From assembly GCA_025924315.1 (NCBI GenBank), contig JAICIO010000024.1, positions 1-63,740 on the forward strand: a stretch of 63,740 bases of DNA. The letters run 5' to 3'. Source of the DNA: Phycisphaerae bacterium (GTDB lineage: Bacteria; Planctomycetota; Phycisphaerae; Tepidisphaerales; Tepidisphaeraceae). A program made the translations under genes and the position numbers. The notes beneath the pieces were generated by a model that was not told where the DNA came from, did not search any database, and saw nothing but the letters and a program-made list of their open reading frames with translations. Shown piece after piece: positions 40,536 to 48,744 of this stretch (positions are counted from its first letter, which is position 1; every line of letters starts with the position of its first letter).

Positions 40536-42665
40536 ATGAACTATCGATTTGTGTTGATCATCGTGCTGGCGGCGATCCTTGCGCCGGCGCTCGTGAATCT
40601 CTTCTCGTCGGAGGGCCCTGCGCTCTACGCCGCCGATGCGCCCGATGCGAAGAACCTTCAACCGGGCCTCACGCTGACGATCGAAATGGCGAACGGCGGC
40701 GCAAAAGACGCACGCAGCTCACGCCTCGTCGCGCTGCGCGTTCCCGCCGGCGAAAACGCGACTCCGTTTCTTGCTCCGGGACCGTTCAAGGCGACGTGGC
40801 AGGGCTTCATCAAGATGCGCCTGCGCGATGAGATGACCTTCGAAGCCCAGGGCCGCGGGACCGTGCACATGGAGCTGAACGGCGAGGCGGTGCTGGATGC
40901 TTCCGGTGATGATTTATCCAAAACGCAGAGCAAAGAAATCCGCCTGAAGAAGGGACTGAATGCGCTCACGGTGACCTACACCGCGCCCGCGAGCGGCGAT
41001 GCCTTCATCCGCCTCTGCACGGTTCGCAAAGACGGCAGCTACGACCCGATCTCGCCGAATATCTTTCAGCACGACGTGACGGACGCGTTTCTGAAAGAGC
41101 GTGCGGCTCTTCGCGACGGCCGAAAGCTGCTGGCGGATTTGCGATGTCTGAATTGCCACGCCGGCGATGCGAGCCTTGCCTCGGCAACAACCGCCATGCC
41201 TGAGCTGAAGCAGGACGCGCCGCTGCTCACCGACGCGGGCGATCGTTTGAACCCCGAATGGCTCGTCCAGTGGATCAACAACCCCAAGTCGCTCCGCAAA
41301 GACGCCCACATGCCGCGGCTGTTTCACGACAGCGGCCCCGACGGAATCGACCCGCGTGCGAAGGACGTCGCCGCGTATCTCGCATCGCTTCATGCGTCGC
41401 CCGCGCCAAAGGATGAACCCGTCGCCGGCGATGAGTCGCTCGTGATTGCAGGAGCGCGGGTGTACGCGAACCTCGGCTGCGTTGGTTGCCACACGACGCC
41501 TGATCAAGCGACAGTCGCCCCTGAAGACACGCGTGTTCCGTTGCGTTTCATCAAATCGAAATACAAGCCATCGGCTCTTCGCGCGTTCCTCAAGAAGCCC
41601 GAATCGCACTACGCGTGGATTCGCATGCCGAATTTCCATCTGACCGATGATGAGGCGACGCAGTTGTCCGCCTACATCCTGCACAACGCGCCGGATGACG
41701 CGCTGCCGAAGGTCGCAACCGATGGTGACGCGACGAAGGGAAAGCAAATCTTCGAATCCGCGGGTTGCTTGAATTGCCACGCGACGAGTGGAAAGAGCAC
41801 GCTCGAATCACCAGCGCTGGCGAAAGTTACTGCAGGTGACCTGAAGAAAGGCTGCCTTGCGGACGCGGATGTTTCGCGCGGCAGAGCGCCGGATTTCGGT
41901 CTGACTCCCGAGCAAAGTACTTCGATCGCAGATGCATTGAAATCAGCGGTTGATTCCATCGCACACGACACGCGCGATGAGTTCGCGGAGCGTCAGGTGC
42001 ACACGCTGAACTGCGTCGCCTGCCACGTGCGCGATGGTGTGCCGGACATCTGGGCGGGGCTCAGCGAAGAGGTGAACAAGATCACGTCAGCCTTGCCGAA
42101 GATCGACGAAGGGGTGGTCGGCGATCAGAGCCGGCCGGACCTCACCTGGGTCGGCGAGAAGCTTCGCCCGCAGTGGATGGGCTCGTTCATCGCCGGTGAA
42201 ATCGATTACAACCCGCGGCCGTGGCTCAAGGCCCGCATGCCGTGGTTCCCCGCGCGCGGACACATGATCGCGGAGGGCTTCGCGCTGCAGCACGCGTGCA
42301 GTCCGGCGACGCAACCGCTCGAGCCATCTGATCCGCAGCAGGCGGAACTCGGCCGGAAGCTCGTCGGACGGCAGGGTGGATTCAGCTGCATCCAATGTCA
42401 CGCGGTCGGAGAAATGAAAGCGTTTGGCGCGTTCGAAGCGCAGGCGATCAACTACATGTACACCGCCGAGCGCATGAACCACGACTACTTCCACCGCTGG
42501 GTGCGCGACCCGCAGCGCTATCAACCCGGCACCAGAATGCCCCAGTACGCCGACAACGCCGGCAAGACACCGTACAAAGATATCTTGGGCGGCGACGCCC
42601 ACGCGCAATTCGAAGCGATCTGGCAGTACCTTCTCGAAGGCCGCCACATCAAACCGCCGGAGTGA
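40536..42665 (+). CDS. Membrane-anchored multiheme c-type cytochrome
   Basis: A 709-residue exported protein with five CxxCH heme-binding motifs: CLNCH near 204, CVGCH near 315, CLNCH near 411, CVACH near 493 and CIQCH near 618. The N-terminus (MNYRFVLIIVLAAILAPALV) is an uncleaved anchor or signal peptide. Residues 40-190 are a beta-rich PA14-like module (GFIKMRLRDEMTFEAQGRGT), a carbohydrate- or ligand-binding fold often joined to planctomycete cytochromes. It probably carries electrons in the periplasm from secreted sugar oxidation to the respiratory chain. A paired hairpin element follows the stop at 42680. Confidence 0.87.
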   Translation: MNYRFVLIIVLAAILAPALVNLFSSEGPALYAADAPDAKNLQPGLTLTIEMANGGAKDARSSRLVALRVPAGENATPFLAPGPFKATWQGFIKMRLRDEMTFEAQGRGTVHMELNGEAVLDASGDDLSKTQSKEIRLKKGLNALTVTYTAPASGDAFIRLCTVRKDGSYDPISPNIFQHDVTDAFLKERAALRDGRKLLADLRCLNCHAGDASLASATTAMPELKQDAPLLTDAGDRLNPEWLVQWINNPKSLRKDAHMPRLFHDSGPDGIDPRAKDVAAYLASLHASPAPKDEPVAGDESLVIAGARVYANLGCVGCHTTPDQATVAPEDTRVPLRFIKSKYKPSALRAFLKKPESHYAWIRMPNFHLTDDEATQLSAYILHNAPDDALPKVATDGDATKGKQIFESAGCLNCHATSGKSTLESPALAKVTAGDLKKGCLADADVSRGRAPDFGLTPEQSTSIADALKSAVDSIAHDTRDEFAERQVHTLNCVACHVRDGVPDIWAGLSEEVNKITSALPKIDEGVVGDQSRPDLTWVGEKLRPQWMGSFIAGEIDYNPRPWLKARMPWFPARGHMIAEGFALQHACSPATQPLEPSDPQQAELGRKLVGRQGGFSCIQCHAVGEMKAFGAFEAQAINYMYTAERMNHDYFHRWVRDPQRYQPGTRMPQYADNAGKTPYKDILGGDAHAQFEAIWQYLLEGRHIKPPE

Positions 42666-42679
42666 TTCGAGATGCTTAC

Positions 42680-42744
42680 GTAGGGTGTGCTTCAGCACAC
42701 CATCGTCTCTCAAACGCAAGACGGTGTGCTGAAGCACACCCTAC
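42680..42744. repeat. GTAGGGTGTGC-family paired hairpin
   Basis: GTAGGGTGTGCTTCAGCACA + CC at 42680 faces GGTGTGCTGAAGCACACC + CTAC to 42744. Relative to the TCCGC family the stem is TGTGC/GCACA, so both strands of the stem changed together. It lies between the cytochrome and the convergent basic protein and may terminate both. Confidence 0.9.
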
Positions 42745-42752
42745 GAGCTGAT

Positions 42753-42953
42753 CTACGACTTCTTCTTCCGCGACGACTTCTTTTTCTTCGGCACCTTCGC
42801 GCCGCTCTTGCGGGCTTCGGACAGGCCGATCGCGATCGCTTGCTTGCGGCTCTTGACCTTCTTTCCGCTGCGACCGCTCTTGAGCGTCCCTTTCTTCCGC
42901 TTGTGCATCGCGCGTTTCACCTTCTTCTGTGCCTTCTTTCCATACTTCGCCAT
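42753..42953 (-). CDS. Very basic DUF6496-like small protein
   Basis: A 66-residue protein in which about 40 percent of residues are Lys or Arg. It opens MAKYGKKAQKKVKRAMHKRK and contains KSRKQAIAIGLSEARKSGAK, which matches the DUF6496 / plasmid-stabilisation-like family, then ends KKKKSSRKKKS. The composition suggests nucleic-acid binding, perhaps nucleoid association. It stands alone, convergent with the cytochrome gene, with hairpin elements on both sides (42680-42744 and 43040-43127). Confidence 0.8.
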   Translation of the reverse strand: MAKYGKKAQKKVKRAMHKRKKGTLKSGRSGKKVKSRKQAIAIGLSEARKSGAKVPKKKKSSRKKKS

Positions 42954-43039
42954 GGCGCTTCTCCTCGTGTAAGTGGTGTCGGCGAGCCAGTCAAATAATG
43001 TCAGATTTAATCCGTGCTGGGGATGCGCAATCTTTTTAG

Positions 43040-43127
43040 GACGCCGCTTCTGAGCGAAGCGAAGGGGCGGATCTCCGATTCTCGAAGGCGCTCATCCGCC
43101 TCTTCGCTCACGCTCAGAAGCGGCGTC
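43040..43127. repeat. GACGCCGCTTCTGAGCG inverted repeat
   Basis: Arm GACGCCGCTTCTGAGCGAAG (from 43040) faces CGCTCAGAAGCGGCGTC (to 43127), continuing inward with GGGGCGGAT / ATCCGCC. An inner hairpin (CGCTTC TGAGC GAAGCG) lies within the arm. It sits just beyond the stop of the beta-helix gene. Confidence 0.85.
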
Positions 43128-43131
43128 TGCA

Positions 43132-44388
43132 TCACTTTTTCGAGTTCAATCCCATCTGCACATCGCCAGCGCTGTCATTCTTGATCTTCTCACCACCTCG
43201 CAAGCGATTCGCGGTGATGATGGCGCTCTCGACGTCCTTCTTCAGCTCGATCTGATTCTTCCCCGCGTCTACGAAATCGCAGCCGTTAATTGTCAGGCCA
43301 CCCGATTCGGCGATGATCGCATACGCGTCTTTGTCGTGGCGCGCCCAGGCGGTGAAGTGGCACGCGGTAAAAGTGGTTTGGCCGCGGCCGCGCAGGGTCG
43401 CGTGATCGTCTGTCGTTTCGATTCCCCAGAATCCGCAAGACGTGAACTTCAGTGGCCCGCGATTCGTTGGCTCTACAACAACGCGCGACATGAACTGGCT
43501 GTTGCTGAATGATGCGCCGGAGTGATCCTGCAATTGGTCCACTTTCACCGCCAGCGGACCGAGATCCGATCCGCACTGCGTCGCGATGACATTTCCGCCG
43601 CCGTCGCCGTGGGCGATAAAGTGATAACCGATCGAGTAAGCGAGGCAAAAGCAGTTGGTCATATACTCCCAGTCGGTACGGGCGATGACGAACGCGCGTC
43701 CGTTCTTCCGCGTCCAGTCGAGCAGCTTCGGATCGTCGCGCCAGAATGGCCAGAAGTGAATGTTCTCCACTCGTCCGACATCGAAGCATTTGTCGATCAC
43801 CAGCCCGGTCTTGAGTGCCTGAGCATATAGCCCGTTAATGTAATGTCGGCCGCAGGGATTCGTAGCGAAATCGACGGCCTGATACGGATTAATGAGTTCG
43901 GTCGCGGTGATCGTGCAGTTGTCGCCATGGCCGCGCACGGTCCAGGGATAGGGAACAGGCGGAACGGTTTGCTCCGGATAGAAAACAATCAGACCGTGGA
44001 GATGCGACGCGCGATTAAGCGTGATGAACGGCTCGCCGGTCTCATCGCCTTTGCCCTCATATGCGAGCAGGATCGACCCCTTTTCTTTCTCGAGTGTCCC
44101 CGTGCTGAAATTTGACCGTGGCGGGGCGTCGAATGATCCGCACAGCTCGACCGATTCCGGAATGCTCAGATGCCCCCGGATCGCATATCTTCCCGCGGGG
44201 ACGATCACGCGGCCGCCCGTTTTCCCGGCGGCGTCGAGCGCATCCTGGAACGATTTCGTGTTGTTCGTTGTTGCGTCCGCGATCGCGCCGAAGCTCGTCA
44301 CGTTGTAATCGGTCGACACGACTTTCTCCTGAGCAATGATGGACAACGCGCACATCGCGCAGCAGGCGGCGACGAAAGATTTGATCAT
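43132..44388 (-). CDS. Secreted right-handed beta-helix protein (pectate-lyase-3-like)
   Basis: A 418-residue exported protein, start ATG 44388 (MIKSFVAACCAMCALSIIAQ). After the signal, YNVTSFGAIADATTNNTKSF is the pectate_lyase_3 opening, followed by GGRVIVPAGRYAIRGHLSIP and rungs such as LHGLIVFYPEQ, INGLYAQALKTGLVIDKCFD, TSCGFWGIET and LTINGCDFVDAGKNQIELKK. This fold is used by polysaccharide lyases, epimerases and phage-type glycosidases, so a role in polysaccharide binding or cleavage is likely but the activity is open. It is divergent from the ABC system, with 152 bases between. Confidence 0.85.
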   Translation of the reverse strand: MIKSFVAACCAMCALSIIAQEKVVSTDYNVTSFGAIADATTNNTKSFQDALDAAGKTGGRVIVPAGRYAIRGHLSIPESVELCGSFDAPPRSNFSTGTLEKEKGSILLAYEGKGDETGEPFITLNRASHLHGLIVFYPEQTVPPVPYPWTVRGHGDNCTITATELINPYQAVDFATNPCGRHYINGLYAQALKTGLVIDKCFDVGRVENIHFWPFWRDDPKLLDWTRKNGRAFVIARTDWEYMTNCFCLAYSIGYHFIAHGDGGGNVIATQCGSDLGPLAVKVDQLQDHSGASFSNSQFMSRVVVEPTNRGPLKFTSCGFWGIETTDDHATLRGRGQTTFTACHFTAWARHDKDAYAIIAESGGLTINGCDFVDAGKNQIELKKDVESAIITANRLRGGEKIKNDSAGDVQMGLNSKK

Positions 44389-44540
44389 GTGCGAAACATA
44401 ACCGTCCGGCCCAACTTTTTCTGCAACCTTCGCGCCTCGCGCGCATAGGGCAGATACGGGGCGGGCTGCACTTGACAGTCCCCTCGCGCCGCCATAGCTA
44501 TTCACAACTTTGATCGGCGGGCTACGAGCGAGGAACTAGC

Positions 44541-45524
44541 GTGATTTCGGTTTCAAACCTCACCAAGGTCTACGGCCAGACCTTGGCGGTGGACAACATT
44601 TCGTTCGAGGTAGGCAAAGGCCAGATCGTCGGATTTCTCGGGCCAAACGGCGCGGGAAAGTCGACGACGCTGCGCATGCTCACCTGCTACATGCCCCCGA
44701 CAAGCGGCGGGGCGAAGATCAACGGCCACGATATCTTTTTCGAATCGCAGAAGGTGCGCGAGAATCTCGGCTATCTGCCCGAGAACTGCCCGCTTTACAC
44801 GGAAATGAAGGTGCACGAGTACCTCGATTTCCGCGGACAACTTCGGGGGATGGATCGCGCATCACGGCGCAAGCGCATGGATTATGCGATGGAGCGCTGC
44901 TGGCTGACGAACGTTCGCAACAAGACGATCGGACATTTGTCGAAAGGCTACCGCCAGCGCGTGGGCCTTGCCGATGCGCTGCTTCACAACCCGCCGGTGC
45001 TGATCCTGGACGAACCCACCGTTGGTTTGGATCCCACACAAATCCGTGAAACGCGAAAGCTGATCAAGGACCTGGGCGGAGAGCACACGCTGCTGCTTTC
45101 GACGCACATCCTGCCGGAGGTCGAGGCGGTGTGCAGCCACGCGATCGTGATCGCTGGCGGAAAGATCGTCGCCCAAGGCTCGCCGGATGAATTGCGGTCG
45201 AGCCGTCGTTTGCAGGCGCGCGTGCTCGTCGAATGCAAAGGCCCGGCGAAGGAAGTCGAAACGGCGCTATCGCACGTGAGCGGCGTGGCGAATGTGGAGA
45301 TCCTCAATGGCGACACGGGCGCGGATAAGCATTATGTGACCGCGGCGCTCCGGCCCAAGGAAGCGTACGACATCCGCGAGGAAGTCGCGCGAACGATCAT
45401 TCAACACGGCTGGCCACTTCGCGAGATCCGATTGGAACATGCGACACTGGAGGAATTCTTCGTGCAGGTGACCGCCAATCAGGCGATAGCCAACGCCGCC
45501 AAGGCGAGCGGAGGTGCGGCATGA
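44541..45524 (+). CDS. ABC transporter ATP-binding protein, GldA-like
   Basis: A 327-residue cytoplasmic ATPase, start GTG 44541 after GAGGAAC. Walker A GPNGAGKSTTLRM (about 35-47), the ABC signature as HLSKGYRQRVGLADALLHNP (S-K-G instead of S-G-G) and Walker B PVLILDEPTVGLDPTQ are present; a DUF4162-like C-terminal domain follows. With the permease, the GldG-like protein and the DUF4340 protein downstream it forms the four-gene set known as GldA/GldF/GldG, first found in gliding motility of Bacteroidetes. In planctomycetes the set is common and its cargo unknown. The TGA stop overlaps the ATG of a 44-codon ORF. Confidence 0.9.
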   Translation: MISVSNLTKVYGQTLAVDNISFEVGKGQIVGFLGPNGAGKSTTLRMLTCYMPPTSGGAKINGHDIFFESQKVRENLGYLPENCPLYTEMKVHEYLDFRGQLRGMDRASRRKRMDYAMERCWLTNVRNKTIGHLSKGYRQRVGLADALLHNPPVLILDEPTVGLDPTQIRETRKLIKDLGGEHTLLLSTHILPEVEAVCSHAIVIAGGKIVAQGSPDELRSSRRLQARVLVECKGPAKEVETALSHVSGVANVEILNGDTGADKHYVTAALRPKEAYDIREEVARTIIQHGWPLREIRLEHATLEEFFVQVTANQAIANAAKASGGAA

Positions 45525-45655
45525 AGTGGCTTCCCTCTTATTTAGCCGCGGGCCTTGGCCCGCGCGGGAGCCGCGGAGTGAATGAGGTTTCGCGCGGGGC
45601 AAGCCCCGCGGCTAAATGGTCGTTCACCGATCGCGTCGAAAGGGGGCTCGCGTGA
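45521..45655 (+). CDS. 44-codon ORF coupling the ABC ATPase to the permease, carries an in-frame repeat element
   Basis: ATG 45521 overlaps the ATPase stop by ATGA, and the ORF's own TGA (45653-45655) overlaps the permease start GTG (45652) by GTGA. The frame stays open throughout, MKWLPSYLAAGLGPRGSRGV and on to SFTDRVERGLA, even though residues 7-32 are encoded by an inverted repeat (45540-45617). The coupling at both ends suggests a real translated link. No function is apparent. It may instead be the remains of a longer conserved peptide, or a by-product of the insertion. Confidence 0.5.
   Translation: MKWLPSYLAAGLGPRGSRGVNEVSRGASPAAKWSFTDRVERGLA
45540..45617. repeat. TTTAGCCGCGGG-family nested inverted repeat inside the linker ORF
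   Basis: The arms 45540-45566 and 45591-45617 pair except at two positions, where one reads GGGCCTTGGCCC and the other GGGGCTTGCCCC (complemented). Each arm keeps its own inner hairpin intact through paired changes. Confidence 0.9.
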
Positions 45656-46368
45656 ATCGCGCCTACGTAATCGCTCGTCGTGAATTGAGCAGCTACTTCT
45701 TTTCGCCGATCGCCTATGTCGCGATGACGCTCTTCCTGCTCATCTGCGGCGTGCTTTTCTGGAACGATTTCCGCCCCGGGCAACCCGCCGCCATGCGAAC
45801 CATCTTTGACTGGATGGTCTGGTTGCTGGTGTTCATCGTGCCGGTGCTTTCGATGGGATTGCTCGCCCAGGAATGGGCGACGGGCACCATCGAAACGATG
45901 ATGACGGCGCCGATCGGCGAGACCGACATGGTTCTCGGCAAGTTCGTCGGCTCGCTGCTGTTTTTCGTCGTGTTGCTCGTGCCGACGCTGCTGTACGTCG
46001 TGCTGCTGCGAATCTACGCTCATCCGGATTACGGCCCGATCATCAGCGGATATCTCGGGATCATTCTCGTCGGCGCGCTGTTCATCTCGATCGGCTTATT
46101 TTTCTCCTCGATCACGCGAAGCCAGGTCGTCGCCGCCGTCAGCGCCGCGGCTGTCCTATTCCTCGTGACGATTGTTCCCTGGTGGGCCGGCAGCAAGGCG
46201 ACGCTCGCCGGCTTCTGGCGCAAGGCCGCCGACCAGGGCGTGTTCAACCACTACACCGATTTCAGCAAAGGCATCATCGACAGCGGAAATTTCATCTTCT
46301 TCGTCGCGACGACCACCGTCTTTCTTTTCCTGACGGTGAAGGTCCTTGAATCGCGGCGGTGGAAGTAG
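45652..46368 (+). CDS. ABC-2-type permease, GldF-like
   Basis: A 238-residue membrane protein with six predicted helices. The start is GTG 45652 (MNRAYVIARRELSSYFFSPI), with AAAGGGGG as ribosome binding site; a GTG at 45616 lies in the repeat and is rejected. The helix starting YVAMTLFLLICGVLFWNDF, the Met/Trp loop MRTIFDWMVWLLVFIVPVLS and LLAQEWATGTIETMMTAPIG are ABC-2 features. It pairs with the ATPase upstream. The ending LTVKVLESRRWK is typical of GldF-type permeases. Gene order leaves little doubt it belongs to the GldA/F/G-like complex. Confidence 0.9.
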   Translation: MNRAYVIARRELSSYFFSPIAYVAMTLFLLICGVLFWNDFRPGQPAAMRTIFDWMVWLLVFIVPVLSMGLLAQEWATGTIETMMTAPIGETDMVLGKFVGSLLFFVVLLVPTLLYVVLLRIYAHPDYGPIISGYLGIILVGALFISIGLFFSSITRSQVVAAVSAAAVLFLVTIVPWWAGSKATLAGFWRKAADQGVFNHYTDFSKGIIDSGNFIFFVATTTVFLFLTVKVLESRRWK

Positions 46369-46378
46369 ACGTTCAAAC

Positions 46379-46433
46379 GTGACACGGGCTTCCAGCCCGC
46401 GCGCGGCCCGCACGGGCTGGAAGCCCGTGTCAC
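46379..46433. repeat. GTGACACGGGCTTCCAGCCCG perfect inverted repeat
   Basis: Perfect 21-base arms 46379-46399 and 46413-46433; each arm also folds (CGGGCT TCC AGCCCG). It lies in the 82-base gap between the permease and the GldG-like gene, so all three genes of the transporter set are separated by an element. Confidence 0.92.
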
Positions 46434-46450
46434 AAACAAGTGTTCTCGAC

Positions 46451-48640
46451 ATGGCAGAAGAAACGAAACCAAACTTTCTCCCGCAGAACCAGCAGGAACG
46501 CTGGCTGAAGTACGGCCTCAACGTGGGCGTCGCGATCATCGTCGTGATTGCCCTCGCAATCTGCATTACCTGGCTCGCGGAGAAGAAGCATCGCCGGATC
46601 GACACGACCGCGACGCGCGTCTACAGCCTTAAGCCGCAGACGCTCAACATCATCGATAACCTCAAATCGCCGGTGCGTATCGTCAGCCTCTATACAACCC
46701 CGCAGAAAACCGGTGCGACCGACGAAGATCGCATTAACGAGAACGCCGCCGACCAGACGACGGACTACAAGCAGATCGTTGCCGATCTGCTCGACGAATA
46801 TCACAGCAAGGGCAAGAACATCGAGGTCGAGAACATTGATCCGGTGGAAACGCCGAGCAAGGTCGACGACCTGATCAATTATGTGACGAACAAATATGGC
46901 GGCGAGGTCCAGAAGTACAAAGACTTCCTCGCCAAGTATCCGAGCCAGTTCGACAAGCTGAACAAGATCGCGACGGATGAGGCCGCACAGGTCACTAAGC
47001 TTCCGCTCGACCAGGCCGACACCCCTGAGCTGCAGCAGACCGTTGGCCTCGCGATTTTCTCTGTGCAGAATCTTCCGAAGCAGCTTACGAAGGGCAATGA
47101 ATCGATCGATCGCCTGCTGAAGAACACCAAACCACCCGACTACAAGCGCGCGACCGAGGCCGTGCAGTCGAACATGGAAACGCTGTCGACGCTTGTCGGC
47201 CAGGTCATCGATGACTTCTCGCACTACAAGGATGATGCGAAGGTCCCCGAAGCGATCCGCAAGTACATCACGGAAAGCATTCCGCGCTACGAGCAGATCA
47301 AGAAGATGTCGGACGACATCGCCACCGAGGTGAAAAACCTGGGTGAGCTGAAACTCGACGAGTTGCGGCAGAACCTTCGCCAGCAAAATTCGATCCTGGT
47401 GATGGGCGACAACGAGATGCGCTCGCTCACGTTCGAGCAGGTTTGGCCGCAGGACACCGACGTCAAGAACTACGTGCAGGACGCGCCGGTCAAGCGGCGC
47501 TTCGCGGGCGAGCAGCAGATCAGCACCGCGATTTTCTCGTTGCAGCAGAAGGGCAAGCGCAAGGTCGTGTTCATTCGTCCCGGTGGATCGCCGCTGACGG
47601 AGGCCGCCGTTCCGCTCTTCCGCCGCGGTGGGCCGCTCTCGATGGTTGCGGATCGCCTGCGCGACTACAACTTCGACGTGATGGAGAAGGATCTGAGCGG
47701 CATGTGGGCGATGCAGCAGCAGATGCAGCAACAGCAGATGCCCAGCGCCCCCGAGCCGACCGATGAACAGATCAAGGACGCGATCTGGGTCGTCGTGAAT
47801 ATTCCGAACGATCAACAACAGCCCGGAATGCCCCCGCCGGCGCCGATCGGCCCGAAGATCGCGCAGCATCTCAAAGACGGCTATCCGGTGCTCGTGCTGA
47901 TGTCCCCGCAGGCAGAGAACCTCGCGGAATCGCTCAAGGAATATGGCATCGAGACGCGTCCCGACGCCGTGGCGGTTCACGAAATCGTCCCGAACAACGG
48001 CGCGCGATCGAACGATATGGCCGACGAAGCGCAGCGCCTGCCGTTCGTCTTCGTCACCAACAAGTTCGGCGATCACGCGCTCACCAAGCCGCTCGCGTCC
48101 CTCGATTTCCTGGCGCTGGCGATGGTGCCGGTACAGAAGGCGGCCCCGTCCACGCAACCCACGACACAGCCCGTGACCGCGACCGCGCTGCTCACGCTGC
48201 CGGATCAGCCCAAGAGCTGGGGCGAAACGAACCTCGACAGCATCCAGTCCGATGCGCTCAAGTTCGACGATAAGACCGATCTTCCCGGCCCGATGACCGT
48301 CGCGATGGCGGGAGAAAAGGGCGGAAACCGCGTGGTCGTGCTCGGCGGCGTGCAGCCGTTCACGGATCAGATCCTCCGTATTCCGGATATCGAGATGGCC
48401 AAGCGCGGCCAGGCGGTCGCACGCTTCCCGGCCAACTCCGAACTGTTCGTGAACAGCATCTTCTGGCTCGCGAAGATGGAGCCGATGATCGCAATTTCGC
48501 CGAACGCGATGGAAGTCAGCCGCATCGCAGACATCAAGCCGGCGGCGCTGAACGCGTGGCGCGTAGGGTTGCTGCTCGTCGGCCTTCCGGGTTTGGTGGT
48601 GCTCAGCGGCCTGTTCGTCTACTTCTCGCGACGGGATTGA
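46451..48640 (+). CDS. GldG-like auxiliary component of the ABC complex
   Basis: A 729-residue protein with an N-terminal membrane helix (about 22-42, YGLNVGVAIIVVIALAICIT) and a C-terminal one (about 705-725), leaving a large periplasmic domain. That is the ABC_transp_aux / GldG layout: early RIDTTATRVYSLKPQTLNII, middle YNFDVMEKDLSGMWAMQQQM, then TALLTLPDQPKSWGETNLDS. A helical insertion of about 300 residues (YKDFLAKYPSQFDKLNKIAT on) between these parts is longer than I expect for the family. Met-rich and Gln-rich stretches (QQQMQQQQM) occur near residue 420. The start is ATG 46451; an earlier start would translate the repeat. Confidence 0.88.
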   Translation: MAEETKPNFLPQNQQERWLKYGLNVGVAIIVVIALAICITWLAEKKHRRIDTTATRVYSLKPQTLNIIDNLKSPVRIVSLYTTPQKTGATDEDRINENAADQTTDYKQIVADLLDEYHSKGKNIEVENIDPVETPSKVDDLINYVTNKYGGEVQKYKDFLAKYPSQFDKLNKIATDEAAQVTKLPLDQADTPELQQTVGLAIFSVQNLPKQLTKGNESIDRLLKNTKPPDYKRATEAVQSNMETLSTLVGQVIDDFSHYKDDAKVPEAIRKYITESIPRYEQIKKMSDDIATEVKNLGELKLDELRQNLRQQNSILVMGDNEMRSLTFEQVWPQDTDVKNYVQDAPVKRRFAGEQQISTAIFSLQQKGKRKVVFIRPGGSPLTEAAVPLFRRGGPLSMVADRLRDYNFDVMEKDLSGMWAMQQQMQQQQMPSAPEPTDEQIKDAIWVVVNIPNDQQQPGMPPPAPIGPKIAQHLKDGYPVLVLMSPQAENLAESLKEYGIETRPDAVAVHEIVPNNGARSNDMADEAQRLPFVFVTNKFGDHALTKPLASLDFLALAMVPVQKAAPSTQPTTQPVTATALLTLPDQPKSWGETNLDSIQSDALKFDDKTDLPGPMTVAMAGEKGGNRVVVLGGVQPFTDQILRIPDIEMAKRGQAVARFPANSELFVNSIFWLAKMEPMIAISPNAMEVSRIADIKPAALNAWRVGLLLVGLPGLVVLSGLFVYFSRRD

Positions 48641-48662
48641 TCCCGGTGAAACAACCGGAGAG

Positions 48663-48718
48663 CGAGGCTCCTGCCGAGCCGTCTTCGCTCAAAACGGAAC
48701 GGCTCGGCGGGAGCCTCG
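48663..48718. repeat. CGAGGCTCCTGCCGAGCC inverted repeat
   Basis: Arms 48663-48682 and 48699-48718 pair with one G-T-type mismatch, and each arm folds as GGCTC CTGCC GAGCC. It lies between the GldG-like gene and the DUF4340 gene. Confidence 0.88.
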
Positions 48719-48744
48719 CCCTCCCACAACGTTAATCGCTTCCC

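Noticed and set aside
46430-48157. A 575-codon minus-strand ORF opposite the GldG-like gene
   Set aside because: Arg/His/Leu-rich shadow; the plus strand has family layout and coupled neighbours.
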